Assembly (NCBI RefSeq): GCF_003332275.1
Contig: NZ_QOVA01000002.1
Span: forward strand, 124,001-188,000
Source: Edaphovirga cremea
GTDB lineage: Bacteria; Pseudomonadota; Gammaproteobacteria; Enterobacterales; Enterobacteriaceae
DNA: 64,000 nt
Direction: 5' to 3'
Part shown: positions 10,201-19,000 of the stretch, piece after piece
How the letters are laid out: the number at the start of each line of letters is the position of its first letter
Position numbering within the stretch: position 1 is the first letter of the stretch
The notes under the pieces: model-generated
The model's input: the letters and a program-made list of their open reading frames with translations, nothing else
Databases searched by the model: none
What the model was told of the DNA's origin: nothing
Program-made: the position numbers and the translations under genes

Positions 10201-10777
10201 ACGCTTCTTCAAACCGGGTGGCGCGCTTGACGCTTTCTATCAGCAAAACCTCAAGCCGTTCATTGAAAATCAACTGACCTGGGGCAGTGACGGGGAGGTG
10301 TTGATCCGCGATGACATCCGCGAGCAGTTGGAAGCCGCGCAGAAAATCCGTGACACCTTCTTTAGCCAACAGAACGGGTTGGGCACGCAGTTTGCGGTAG
10401 AGCCCGTGGAGTTGTCGGCGGGCAAACGTCGCAGCGTACTGAATCTGGATGGGCAGTTGCTGGATTACACCCATGGACGCTCCCGTACCGTACATCTGGT
10501 GTGGCCGAACTCCATGCGTGCCGGGGTGGAAAGCAAACTGACCCTGGTGCCGGATGCCAATGACAAAGCGCCACGCAGTATCAGTTTCACTGGCCCGTGG
10601 GCGCAGTTGCGGCTGATTAATTCGGGGCAATTGACGGATGTTGATGACGGGTCATTTAACGTGCGTTTCAACGTGGATGGCGGCTACATGATTTACCGCG
10701 TTTCCGTTGACGCGTCGGACAATCCGTTTGCCGGTGGTCTGTTCAGCAAGTTCAGCTTGCCCGAGACCCTGTATTGA
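7256..10777 (+). CDS. tssM: TssM (IcmF family), T6SS inner-membrane channel protein
   Basis: A 1173-residue IcmF protein that spans the envelope with TssL and TssJ. Two membrane segments lie near residues 20-40 and 55-75, and a third near residues 440-465 (MVIFSVAGSIVGLGLLYGW). The cytoplasmic NTPase-like domain between them carries an intact Walker A, GGKNSGKSTLL, near residue 137, so this is a nucleotide-binding version. The long C-terminal part is periplasmic and ends in the beta-domain that contacts TssJ. AGGAG at 7242-7246 supports ATG 7256. Confidence 0.96.
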   Translation: MRVPGFFRVLKPALPRFKASALFLLVMAWCAALIWVWWWGPEWVIGKQKPLATSLSRWLVTAILVLMALSWITVRIMRRLQQLEQLQRQSRQEVKDPVNADVNFQQRYLSHWLLHLERHLNSRRYLYQLPWYLVIGGKNSGKSTLLQEGQKLAPLYQPEKMKSDQTVGLHVHCWAGEQAVLLDVDSELIEQPASPDGDKPQLFSRLWDDLLHWLAQNRARQPLNGVVVTVDISQFMTFNKAQREAYLAMMRQRLQDLRLQLHSQLPVYVVLTRMDLFYGFDAMFQTLDKNQRESVLGVTFTLKDDNWRQELGDFWQRWIRQMNSALPDMMINEVDSSQRGPLFSFVRQMHGLQEYVSQLLEGMLFNDDQHQLLRGVYLTSALQQGQMDDMFVQSAAARYHLGTQAFPSWPVADSRPYFTRTLFGNVLFTEPNLAGENRAWLKNTRHRMVIFSVAGSIVGLGLLYGWNHYYRVNYRAGVEVLEQAKSFLSIPTPSDDDDYGNLQLPLLNPIREATLAYGDYHHRNALIADMGLYQGDQIGPYVEDTYLKLLQQRYLPALMNGLLNALNAAPAGSEEKLNILRVMRMLEDKSGRNKAVVAKYMADRWSQRFNGQNLLQAQLMAHLDYALDHTDWRALREAGNQDAIARFTPYAKPIRAAQTELSKLSLYQRVYQSLRAKAQQVLPSDLNMRDQIGASFDNIFVANDEHLLNVPQFLTRYGLNNYFIKQRDGLVELTAMDSWVLNLTQNVQYSEADRKEIQRHLTDQYFSDYTVTWRSAMNNLEIQQFDETSQVITALEQVIGGDQVFRRALQALHDNTRVAIVPEGLSDSQRQDFLESADYRLMARITRDFALENNVLAEQKEGTGTLQGVYQKLTDLHRYLLAIQNSPTPGKSALKAVQMRLEQNSSDPIFAAQQMAKNLPNPLNRWVGKLADQAWRVVMLEAIQYMEVEWQSSVFKPYQTHLAGRFPFDPNAREDVSLSEFERFFKPGGALDAFYQQNLKPFIENQLTWGSDGEVLIRDDIREQLEAAQKIRDTFFSQQNGLGTQFAVEPVELSAGKRRSVLNLDGQLLDYTHGRSRTVHLVWPNSMRAGVESKLTLVPDANDKAPRSISFTGPWAQLRLINSGQLTDVDDGSFNVRFNVDGGYMIYRVSVDASDNPFAGGLFSKFSLPETLY

Positions 10778-10821
10778 CCGTAACCCGGCGGAGGATGCCC
10801 CGCCGGGTCTATTCAGGATGA

Positions 10822-12168
10822 ATGATGGTGAATGAACGTACCTCTAGCATTGTGATCCACACCGGTGGCGACCCGCGCAATTTGACGGAGTTTGAGGCGA
10901 TCCGGCAGGAAATTAATAAATCCAGCCATCCGTCCCAGCCGGAAGTGAACTGGAAACTGGTGGAGTCGCTGGCGCTGACGCTGTTTCGCCGCAACGGTGT
11001 CGATTTACAGACGGCGACCTATTACACCCTGGCGCGTACCCGTCTGGCGGGCATGGCCGGATTTACCGAGGGTTGTGAGTTATTGGCTGGCGTCATCAGC
11101 AGTGAGTGGGCGGTGTGCTGGCCGGACAACGAAACGGCACGGATTGAGATTCTGGAATGGTTTAACTCACGAATTGGCAATGTGCTGCGTGCGCAGATTT
11201 TAAGCGAGAAAATGCTGCCATTGTTGTTTCGTGCCGAACGGGCATTGCAGATTATCAGCGACACCTTGCAGCAGTTGCCGCTGCGGCGACTCCCGCGAAT
11301 CGAGAACCTGCTGTATTTCATACAAAACAGCATCAAACAGATTGAGCAGGAAGGGATGGTGAAAAACCGGGCTTTGGTACAAACCACCCAAGAGGCCGTG
11401 ACGCTGGTCTGGATGCCGAGAGATGAAGAGGCTGAAATGCCCACTCAATCTGTTGAGCAGGTCTTTGAGTCCCCGCCTGTTCCACCGAAACCGGCAGCGG
11501 AAATGGCAAGCCCGACCGCCGTACAACTTAACTCACCCGCCAAAGCGCGTCGCAAACTGCATCTGGGCAGTTTCTTCACGGGCGCACTGTGCTGTTCGCT
11601 GATCGCAGCGCTCGGGTTTTTTCTTTACATCAATCCGTTGTATCAGCGGCTGGAAGCTCTCGGTGAGCAGCCAGATGTTGCCACGCTGCTTTGGCTGGAA
11701 CAGCCGGTATTGGCGACCTACGGCAAGCAACTGGACAGTTTGGCCTCACAGTCACCGTTACTGCCTTTGGCAAGGGCTGAACGTTCCGTTGCGCTGGCGA
11801 AACAGAACTGGCCGCAAGAGCCGCAGCAGCAACAGGAAACCCTGCGATGGCAGCAAATTCAACAGGCCAGAACCGGTGATGCCGGTCTGGGACAAAGCTA
11901 TTTCTACGTGCAGCAGCACTTGCAGACGCTCAGTAACCAGTTGTTGGAGCAGGAGCGGCTCAAAGGCAGCCTGACCATCTCGTATCTGAAAACCGCGATT
12001 TATCAGATGCAAAGCGCATTGCAGGCAGACGTGCCGCTGGAGGAGTTGCTGCGCCAGCTTTCTGTCTCGGTAGAACAGGGTAAACCCGCCTCAGCGGTAT
12101 TGCTTAAACAGATAGATGACCGTTGGAACACGCTGTCCAGCCGCTATCACCAGTTCACTCAACGCTAG
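10822..12168 (+). CDS. vasL: VasL, TssA-like T6SS protein with membrane anchor
   Basis: A 448-residue protein with an N-terminal ImpA-like domain. It has the VasL-type opening (HTGGDPRNLTEFEAIRQEIN) and the block LARTRLAGMAGFTEGCELLA. A single membrane segment (SFFTGALCCSLIAALGFFLYI) lies near residues 245-267, followed by a helical, Gln-rich C-terminal region. It is therefore a second TssA-like protein in the locus, distinct from the soluble tssA product. ATG 10822 has AGGAT just upstream, and a second ATG follows at once. It sits between tssM and vgrG. Confidence 0.85.
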   Translation: MMVNERTSSIVIHTGGDPRNLTEFEAIRQEINKSSHPSQPEVNWKLVESLALTLFRRNGVDLQTATYYTLARTRLAGMAGFTEGCELLAGVISSEWAVCWPDNETARIEILEWFNSRIGNVLRAQILSEKMLPLLFRAERALQIISDTLQQLPLRRLPRIENLLYFIQNSIKQIEQEGMVKNRALVQTTQEAVTLVWMPRDEEAEMPTQSVEQVFESPPVPPKPAAEMASPTAVQLNSPAKARRKLHLGSFFTGALCCSLIAALGFFLYINPLYQRLEALGEQPDVATLLWLEQPVLATYGKQLDSLASQSPLLPLARAERSVALAKQNWPQEPQQQQETLRWQQIQQARTGDAGLGQSYFYVQQHLQTLSNQLLEQERLKGSLTISYLKTAIYQMQSALQADVPLEELLRQLSVSVEQGKPASAVLLKQIDDRWNTLSSRYHQFTQR

Positions 12169-12197
12169 CCCCAGCAGAAGAATACCCAGGAGGGAAT

Positions 12198-14414
12198 ATG
12201 TTTTCTGAGGATAAAAAACAGACATCCGGGACCATCAAGCCCCAAAATTTTGTTGCCTCCGATTCACCCAGCGGTGTGCTGCCCAAAGGTGGATCGTTGA
12301 TGAAGAACCTGACGGGTTCTGCCAGCGGGGGGCTGGGGGCTCTGACCGATTCTTTGAGTACCCCTACCGGATTGCAATTTACCCTGAGCGTGATGGGGTT
12401 GCCTGCCCAACAGTTTGTGGTGGTGGACTTTAGCCTGACCGAGACTTTCTCATCGCCATATCTGCTGCAAGTAGGATTGGCCAGCGCCGATCCGGCCATA
12501 GATTTTGCCGCAGTGCTGGATAACAGCGTCACGCTGAACGTCTGGCGCGATGGCGTATTGCAACGCTGTGTGAATGGTATCGTCGCCAGCTTCGAACAGG
12601 GTGATACCGGTTTCCACCAGACCCGATACAGTATGGTGATTCGTCCACCGCTGTGGCGCACGTCGCTGCGCCGCAATTCGCGGATATTCCAGCAGCAGAC
12701 GCCGGAAGAAATTATCACTACCTTGCTGCGGGAGAACGGTATTGTCGATGCGGCATTTTCTCTGCGTCATGCCCATCCAGCCCGCGAGTTTTGCGTGCAG
12801 TATCAGGAGTCGGATTTCGCGTTCATTCAGCGTCTGAGTGCAGAAGAGGGGATGTATTACTATTATGCGGTGAAAAATGGCGGCGCTGTAAAAAACGATG
12901 GCGCAACAAAAAATAGCCAACAGTTAAAAAGCAGTAACGAGGCAAAAAACAGTAATGAGGCAAAAAGCAGCGGAGAGACGCTGATTTTTGCCGACGATGC
13001 CGGTACGTTACCCACCGGTCCGCTGTTGCCCTGGAACATCAACAAGGCCGCACAAAGCAAAGAACTGTGCGTGGACAGCTTCCGGCGCAGGGCGCAGGTT
13101 CGTCCGGCCAGCGCCCAACTCAAAGACTACACCTTCAAAAACCCGAACTGGCCTGCGAAGTTTGACCAGCATGCGCGGGAGCTGCATAACCAGCGACCAG
13201 ATTATGAGTATTACGACTTCCCTGGGCGGTTCAAAGACGAACAGCACGGCAAGGATTTTACTCTTTACCAACTGGACGGCCTGCGTAATGACGCAGACAT
13301 CGCGCAAGGGCAAAGCAACGCCTTCCAGCTCTATCCGGGGCTGCTATTCACCCTGTACGCCCACCCTCGGCCCGACCTAAACACGGCATGGCAAATTGTC
13401 AGCATCACCCATACCGGGAGCCAGCCAGCGGCGCTGGAGCAAGAGTCGGGTGAGCAAGGCACGGTGTTGTATAACCATTTCAGCGTTATTCCGGCGAAAC
13501 AAACCTGGCGGCCAGCACCGTTGCCGAAACCCTGCGTGGATGGCCCGCAAATTGCCATTGTGGTGGGGCCGCCTGGGGAAGAGATCTACTGCGATGATTT
13601 TGGCCGCGTGCGGGTGAAATTCCTCTGGGATCGCTACGCCAAAGGCGACGACACCAGCTCTTGCTGGATCCGTGTCAGTCAGGCATGGGCGGGGCAAGGC
13701 TGGGGCAACATTGCAATACCGCGTATAGGTCAGGAAGTGATCGTCGATTTTCTGCATGGCGATCCCGATCAACCGATCATCACCGGGCGGACGTACCACG
13801 CCAATAATACCGTTCCCAACAAGCTGCCAACCTCGAAAACCAAGATGTCCATTCGTTCCAAAACGCATAAAGGACAGGGCTTTAATGAGCTGAGTTTCGA
13901 GGATTCTGCGGGCAAAGAGGAAGTTTATATCCATGGTCAGAAGGATATGCGTACCGAGGTGTTGAATGACCGCGCAACGACCGTGGGTAACAACCATAGC
14001 GAAACGGTTAAGGCCAACCAGACCATCCACGTATTTGCCAATCAGCAATCCACCATAGAGAAGAACCAGACCACCACGGTGAACCAGAACCGGGTGGAGA
14101 CCGTGGTGCTGACCAATACCGAAGTGGTGGGGTTGAGCAGTACCGTGACCATTGGGACCGCGTATGCGCTCACGGTGGGCGGAGCGATGAATACCGCCGT
14201 AGGGCTGAGCCAGTCCGAGCAAGTAGGTATCCACAAAACGGTCAACGTCGGTAATTCACTCAGTTTCACTGCGGGGGATGTCATCGAACTGACCTGCGGC
14301 AAAAGCACCTTCAGGATGGATAAATCAGGCCGGGTGACAATCAGCGGCACCGAGTTCCTGTTTGAAGCCAACGGGCCGGTGCAAATCAACGGCAAAGACG
14401 TCGATATAAACTGA
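12198..14414 (+). CDS. vgrG: VgrG, T6SS spike protein
   Basis: A 738-residue spike protein: gp27-like N-terminal part, gp5-like OB fold (IAIVVGPPGEEIYCDDFGRV), then a needle of short beta repeats (about residues 600-738) ending VQINGKDVDIN. There is no extra C-terminal enzymatic domain, so effectors must be carried as separate cargo. Residues ~226-259 hold an unusual Lys/Asn/Ser-rich insertion with tandem NEAK units. The ATG at 12198 has AGGAGG at 12189-12193; a start at 12123 would lie inside vasL. The genes for the adaptor, PAAR-like tip and Rhs cargo follow directly. Confidence 0.94.
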   Translation: MFSEDKKQTSGTIKPQNFVASDSPSGVLPKGGSLMKNLTGSASGGLGALTDSLSTPTGLQFTLSVMGLPAQQFVVVDFSLTETFSSPYLLQVGLASADPAIDFAAVLDNSVTLNVWRDGVLQRCVNGIVASFEQGDTGFHQTRYSMVIRPPLWRTSLRRNSRIFQQQTPEEIITTLLRENGIVDAAFSLRHAHPAREFCVQYQESDFAFIQRLSAEEGMYYYYAVKNGGAVKNDGATKNSQQLKSSNEAKNSNEAKSSGETLIFADDAGTLPTGPLLPWNINKAAQSKELCVDSFRRRAQVRPASAQLKDYTFKNPNWPAKFDQHARELHNQRPDYEYYDFPGRFKDEQHGKDFTLYQLDGLRNDADIAQGQSNAFQLYPGLLFTLYAHPRPDLNTAWQIVSITHTGSQPAALEQESGEQGTVLYNHFSVIPAKQTWRPAPLPKPCVDGPQIAIVVGPPGEEIYCDDFGRVRVKFLWDRYAKGDDTSSCWIRVSQAWAGQGWGNIAIPRIGQEVIVDFLHGDPDQPIITGRTYHANNTVPNKLPTSKTKMSIRSKTHKGQGFNELSFEDSAGKEEVYIHGQKDMRTEVLNDRATTVGNNHSETVKANQTIHVFANQQSTIEKNQTTTVNQNRVETVVLTNTEVVGLSSTVTIGTAYALTVGGAMNTAVGLSQSEQVGIHKTVNVGNSLSFTAGDVIELTCGKSTFRMDKSGRVTISGTEFLFEANGPVQINGKDVDIN

Positions 14415-14425
14415 GGAGCAGGGAA

Positions 14426-15664
14426 ATGGAGTTCCGCAATCTGACGCCCTTTGCCGTCCAGAATTACAAGATGTTGGATAAGAACGACAAAGAGCATCAT
14501 GTCGTGGTGATGAAGGCGGGTTATCAACTGAACCGTGATGCGCATGGCGATGTTCAGGCCGTGGTGATGGACAGCGATCCGGTGGCGTTGAGTTTTCAGG
14601 ATGTGTTTGCTGGTGAAGTGAACCAGTCATCCGAGCTACAGGAAAGCGATCTTGCCCCGTTCAAACCGCTTTGCGATGTGATTATCACTGCCACGGCGCA
14701 TGCGCCAGAGGGAAAACCCTGTGCCGCATTCCCGGTTAGCGTCACGCTGACCCGCGCTGATGGTGAGGTCTTGCTGAATAAAACCCTCACCGTGGCCGGA
14801 GCACAGCATATCGAACAACAAGGATGGCCGCGCCAGTGGGAACTGAGTGAACCAGCACCTTTTGTCGCGTTGCCGATCAATTATGAAGTGGCTTTTGGTG
14901 GCGAGTGCCGGATAGAACGCGACGATGAAGCTGCGGCGGAAGTGCCAGCAGAACATCAACTGACGCCCGAGCAACAGAACACGCATCCACAGGCACCGGC
15001 CAGTCCGTTGGCACATACCGTTTTCACTGCCAATCCGATCGGTATGGGATATATCGAACCCTGGTATGCCCGCGCCAAAAAAGTGACGTCATTGCCCCTA
15101 CCGCGAATTACCGACCCACGTCATCCGTATACGCAAGAGCAGGCGATGGCACTTATTGCAGGGACGGCAGATCTGAACGCACCGGCATATCAACCTGCCG
15201 GTTTTGGCCTGATCGGACGCGCCTGGCAGCCACGACTTGCCAAGGCCGGTACCTATGACGAGACGTGGTTGGAAAACCGTCATCCCTATCTGCCCGCAGA
15301 TTTTGATTTTAATTACTGGAACGGCGCACCTGCCGATCAGCAAATCACCTTCCCCCCCTTAAACCTGAAGATAACGCTGCATAACCTGACCCCTGGGGGT
15401 TCGTTACATTTCACTCTGCCGGATCATCTGGCCTTTATCCTGTTGCGCCTGAAAAACGGTGCCATGGTGCCGCAAAAAATGTGGCTGGATACGCTGTATA
15501 TCGATGCCGAACAGCAGCGGGTGATAGTGACGTGGCGTTATGTACTGGCGGCCGATGCGCCATTACGGGTGATGGAAGCCCGTTATGAAGTCCATCCCGA
15601 ACAGTGGTTGGAAAAAATCTACCCGTTACAGGTTGATCAGTCCCACGCCAAGGAGAGTGAATAA
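14426..15664 (+). CDS. DUF2169 family T6SS effector adaptor
   Basis: A 412-residue DUF2169 protein (opening FRNLTPFAVQNYKMLDKNDKE). These proteins act as adaptors or chaperones that load cargo effectors onto VgrG and are usually encoded with PAAR-like and Rhs proteins, as here. The central region has the conserved GFGLIGRAWQPRLAKAGTYD and a WLENRHPYLPADFDFNYWN block. The start lies 11 bases after the vgrG stop behind GAGGAGCAGGG. The stop overlaps the start of the next gene (TAATG). Loading of the neighbouring Rhs protein is inferred from gene order. Confidence 0.87.
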   Translation: MEFRNLTPFAVQNYKMLDKNDKEHHVVVMKAGYQLNRDAHGDVQAVVMDSDPVALSFQDVFAGEVNQSSELQESDLAPFKPLCDVIITATAHAPEGKPCAAFPVSVTLTRADGEVLLNKTLTVAGAQHIEQQGWPRQWELSEPAPFVALPINYEVAFGGECRIERDDEAAAEVPAEHQLTPEQQNTHPQAPASPLAHTVFTANPIGMGYIEPWYARAKKVTSLPLPRITDPRHPYTQEQAMALIAGTADLNAPAYQPAGFGLIGRAWQPRLAKAGTYDETWLENRHPYLPADFDFNYWNGAPADQQITFPPLNLKITLHNLTPGGSLHFTLPDHLAFILLRLKNGAMVPQKMWLDTLYIDAEQQRVIVTWRYVLAADAPLRVMEARYEVHPEQWLEKIYPLQVDQSHAKESE

Positions 15665-16020
15665 TGGCCGATAACGTTGTCGCCCGTAAAGACGGGGAGT
15701 GGCTGGTGATCAGTATGCTGCCCGACGTCTGCAAAACGCCATGCGGTTCTTCCACGCCACCGATTCCTTATCCGGTGGTCGCCTATCTGGGCAATGCCGT
15801 ACAGGTTGTGCCATCAGTGAAAGCCAATGGCAATCCGCTGGTGGTGTTTAACCAGAGTTCGATTCCCACGACCGTGGGCGATGAACCGGGCGTTGCGAAG
15901 GGGATACAAAGCGGCACTGTGGGCGGAAAGTGCTACCCCAAAACCCACAGCAGTACGGTACGGGCAGGGAAGAAACCCATCCTGCGTCATGATGATGAGT
16001 TCTGGATGAATGGGGCGTAA
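15664..16020 (+). CDS. DUF4150 PAAR-like spike-tip protein
   Basis: A 118-residue protein of the PAAR-like DUF4150 group. It has CKTPCGSSTPPIPYPVVAYL near residues 23-43 and ends with the Cys/His-bearing KCYPKTHSSTVRAGKKPILR and an MNG motif. PAAR-like proteins cap the VgrG trimer and may coordinate a metal. It lies between the DUF2169 adaptor and rhs; the rhs start follows the stop by two bases. It is a separate polypeptide here, whereas in many PAAR-Rhs proteins it forms the N-terminal domain. Confidence 0.86.
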   Translation: MADNVVARKDGEWLVISMLPDVCKTPCGSSTPPIPYPVVAYLGNAVQVVPSVKANGNPLVVFNQSSIPTTVGDEPGVAKGIQSGTVGGKCYPKTHSSTVRAGKKPILRHDDEFWMNGA

Positions 16021-16022
16021 CG

Positions 16023-19000
16023 ATGGATGACCGCATGGATGTTTCACACTCGGCGCCTACCTCTGCCGATCAGGATGCCTTTTATAAAACCATTGACTCG
16101 ATAAAGGTGCAGGGGACAAAAGCGGACGATTGGGTCTCGGTCGATATGCACTACAACAATGGTAATCCGCCCGATCAGGATCTGTTTACGCAGCAGGAAT
16201 ATGAAGGGTTAAAGAAAAAGAACCCCAAGCTGAATTTACCTGAACTGCCGGATGGCCCACGGAGCACGGCATCGGCCTCCTCTTCTGGCAGCAGCGGCAG
16301 CGGTAATACCTCTGGGAAAGTGACAGCCATAACGACTGCCAGCGGAGGCAGCGCACACGAAGCCGCTCCGGTAGTGAAGACCCAGACAGAGGAAGAAGAG
16401 GGAATATGGGATTCAATTAAAAACTGGATGACTGGTGCGGGCGACAAGGTGGAGGCCGCAGCAAACCATCCGGTGGAAGGAGGCAAAGGCGCAGCCAAAG
16501 GCATGTGGAACATGGTACCCGACATGGCCACGATGATGGCCCAGGGCAGCGCATATCAGATGGCCGGTGAGATGGAGCAAAATGCCGCGATCCTCTCCCT
16601 GTTTGGCATGGATGAGCAGGCCAAGGCTCAGCAGACCATGGGGCAGGCGGTACGTGACAATGCCAGTAACATAAATTTTGACGAATACCGGTTGGAAATG
16701 TCGAATAAGGCGCAGGAAGGGGGCGATTTGATTGCCACTATTGCTGGCTTTGCCACGGGTGTGGGTGGGGTAATTAAGTTAGGTGGTCGGGCAACGGTGA
16801 AAGGTCTTGGTGGCGGGGCCGCTAAAGTGATGCGCAAGGAGGCCAGTGAGGTTGAAGCCGTCGCTAAACTCGACAGTACGTCGGGCAAGGTGACGACCTC
16901 CGACGGGGGCAAGATTACACCGAACAAGACCAAAGAAACGGGCGTGGAAAAGAAGAAGCACACTGACGCAGACCAAAAAAAAGACGGTGTGGATGATTCA
17001 GTGTCCACATCGGCCAGTGAACCGGTTGATGTAGCCAGCGGTAATTATCTGCAAAATCTGCCGATGATAGCGCTTCCCGGCACATTGCCGCTGAATTTGT
17101 CCCGCGATTACCGATCTCGTTCAACCGTGGGCGGGATGTTCGGCGACAAATGGATGGATGAGTGGTCACAGTGTCTCGAACTGGACAAAGACCAGATTCG
17201 CTTTATCAACGCAGAAGGGATGACGCTGATCTACTCCGCCCCGGCCATACGGGATAATGTCTATGGCCTGAACATCCAGCGGGGTGAATATCACCTACAG
17301 GGATCACGCAGTGGCGTATTAACTATTTTTAACCGCAAGACCCAGCAAACCCTGCATTTTGCCCAGCAAAGGGGCCAGCGGCGTTGTTTATCCGCGATTA
17401 CCGATCGTAGTGGCAACCGCGTCACCTTCCATTATCACCATGACCAGCTATCGACCGTTGAACACAGCGACGGCTATCACCTGGCGCTGAGCTGGCAACA
17501 GCAACGGGTAAGCACTATCGATCTGATCACAGACGGTCAATGCCAGCGTCTGGTGACCTGCCGCTACAGCGAGGCAGGCCGGTTGATTGAGTGCGATACT
17601 TTCCAGTTTACCCATTTGTGGCATGAGTACACGGCCGAAGGTTACATGACCCGTTGGTATGACACCGACCAGACGGATGTGCATTACCAGTATGATGATG
17701 AGGGTCGGGTCATTGCGTTGCGCGAAGCCAGTGGTTACTACTCTGACCGCTTTATTTACGACACCGCCGCGCGCTGTACCACCTATCTGGACAGCGAGGG
17801 CGGTGCCACCCGTTACTGGTATGACGACAACGGACTGGTGACGCGGGAAGTCGATCCGTTGGGTCGGGAGCGGCATACCGAGTGGGACGTCAGTAACAAA
17901 CTGTCCGAGACCGACGCGCTGGGGCGCACCACCCGCTATCGCTACAACCCCTACGGTGAAGTGGTGCAATTGACGACGCCGACGGGGGAGGTTTTTCGCT
18001 ATGTCTATGACGAACAGGGGCTGATTAGCCGTGTGACTTTGCCTGACGGCAAGCGCTGGTATTTTGCCTACACGGCAGAAGGGAAACTGCACCAGTTGAC
18101 CGACCCGCAGGGGCGTTTGCAGGTCTATGACTATGATGAGCATGGCGAAATGGTGCGCCACCTGTTGCCGGATGGCGAAGCCTGGCACTACCGCTATGAC
18201 TCGCGCCGTCAGCTCCATGCGATAACCGCGCCGGACGGGGCGACGAGCCAGTTGACGCAGGATTGCTTTGGCCGCCTGACCAGTTGGCAGGACGCGCTGG
18301 GGCAGACCACGCGCTTTGTACAGAGCACGGCACACGCCAACGTGGAAGGCAGCCTCAGTGAACGGTGGCTGCCGGACGGGGGGAGACAGTCAGTCAGTTA
18401 CGACAGCGAAAAACGCGTGGCCAGCAGCACTGACGGTGAAGGGAAAACCACGCACTACGAATACGGCCCGTTTGACCTGCTGATGGCCATGACAAGGCCC
18501 GATGGTGAGCGGCTGACCTTTGGTTACGACACGCTGTGCCGCCTGAATCAGGTCACCAATGCACAGGGGCAGACGTACCGCTATACCCGCGACCTGGCGG
18601 GGCAGGTGGTGAGCGAAACCGATTTTACCGGGTGCACGGTGCAGTATGAATACGATGCCGCTGGGCGGCGTATCCGTGCGCGTTATCCAGACAATCGTCT
18701 TGTGTGCTGGCACCATTCCCTGCGTGATGACGTGCTCAGCCAGCAGGTGTGGCAGTGCGGGGAGACGCAGTCCACGCTGGAAGTGGCCACCCACTATGCC
18801 TATGACCCCGAGGGGCGGCGCATCAGGGCTGAAAACCCTGATGCGGTGGTGGAGTTTGCATTTGATGACGCCGGGCAGGTGGTGAGTGAGCGACTGAACG
18901 GACGCGAGGTCAGCCACAGTTGGGATGAACTGCGCGGCACGCCACAGGCTCGCACGGTAGGTGAGTTGGGGCTGACGTATACCTACGGCGTACAGGGGCG

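Noticed and set aside
8900-10630. A 576-codon open frame on the minus strand
   Set aside because: It is fully antisense to tssM, follows the codon bias of the real gene and has no recognisable domain or RBS; a shadow frame.
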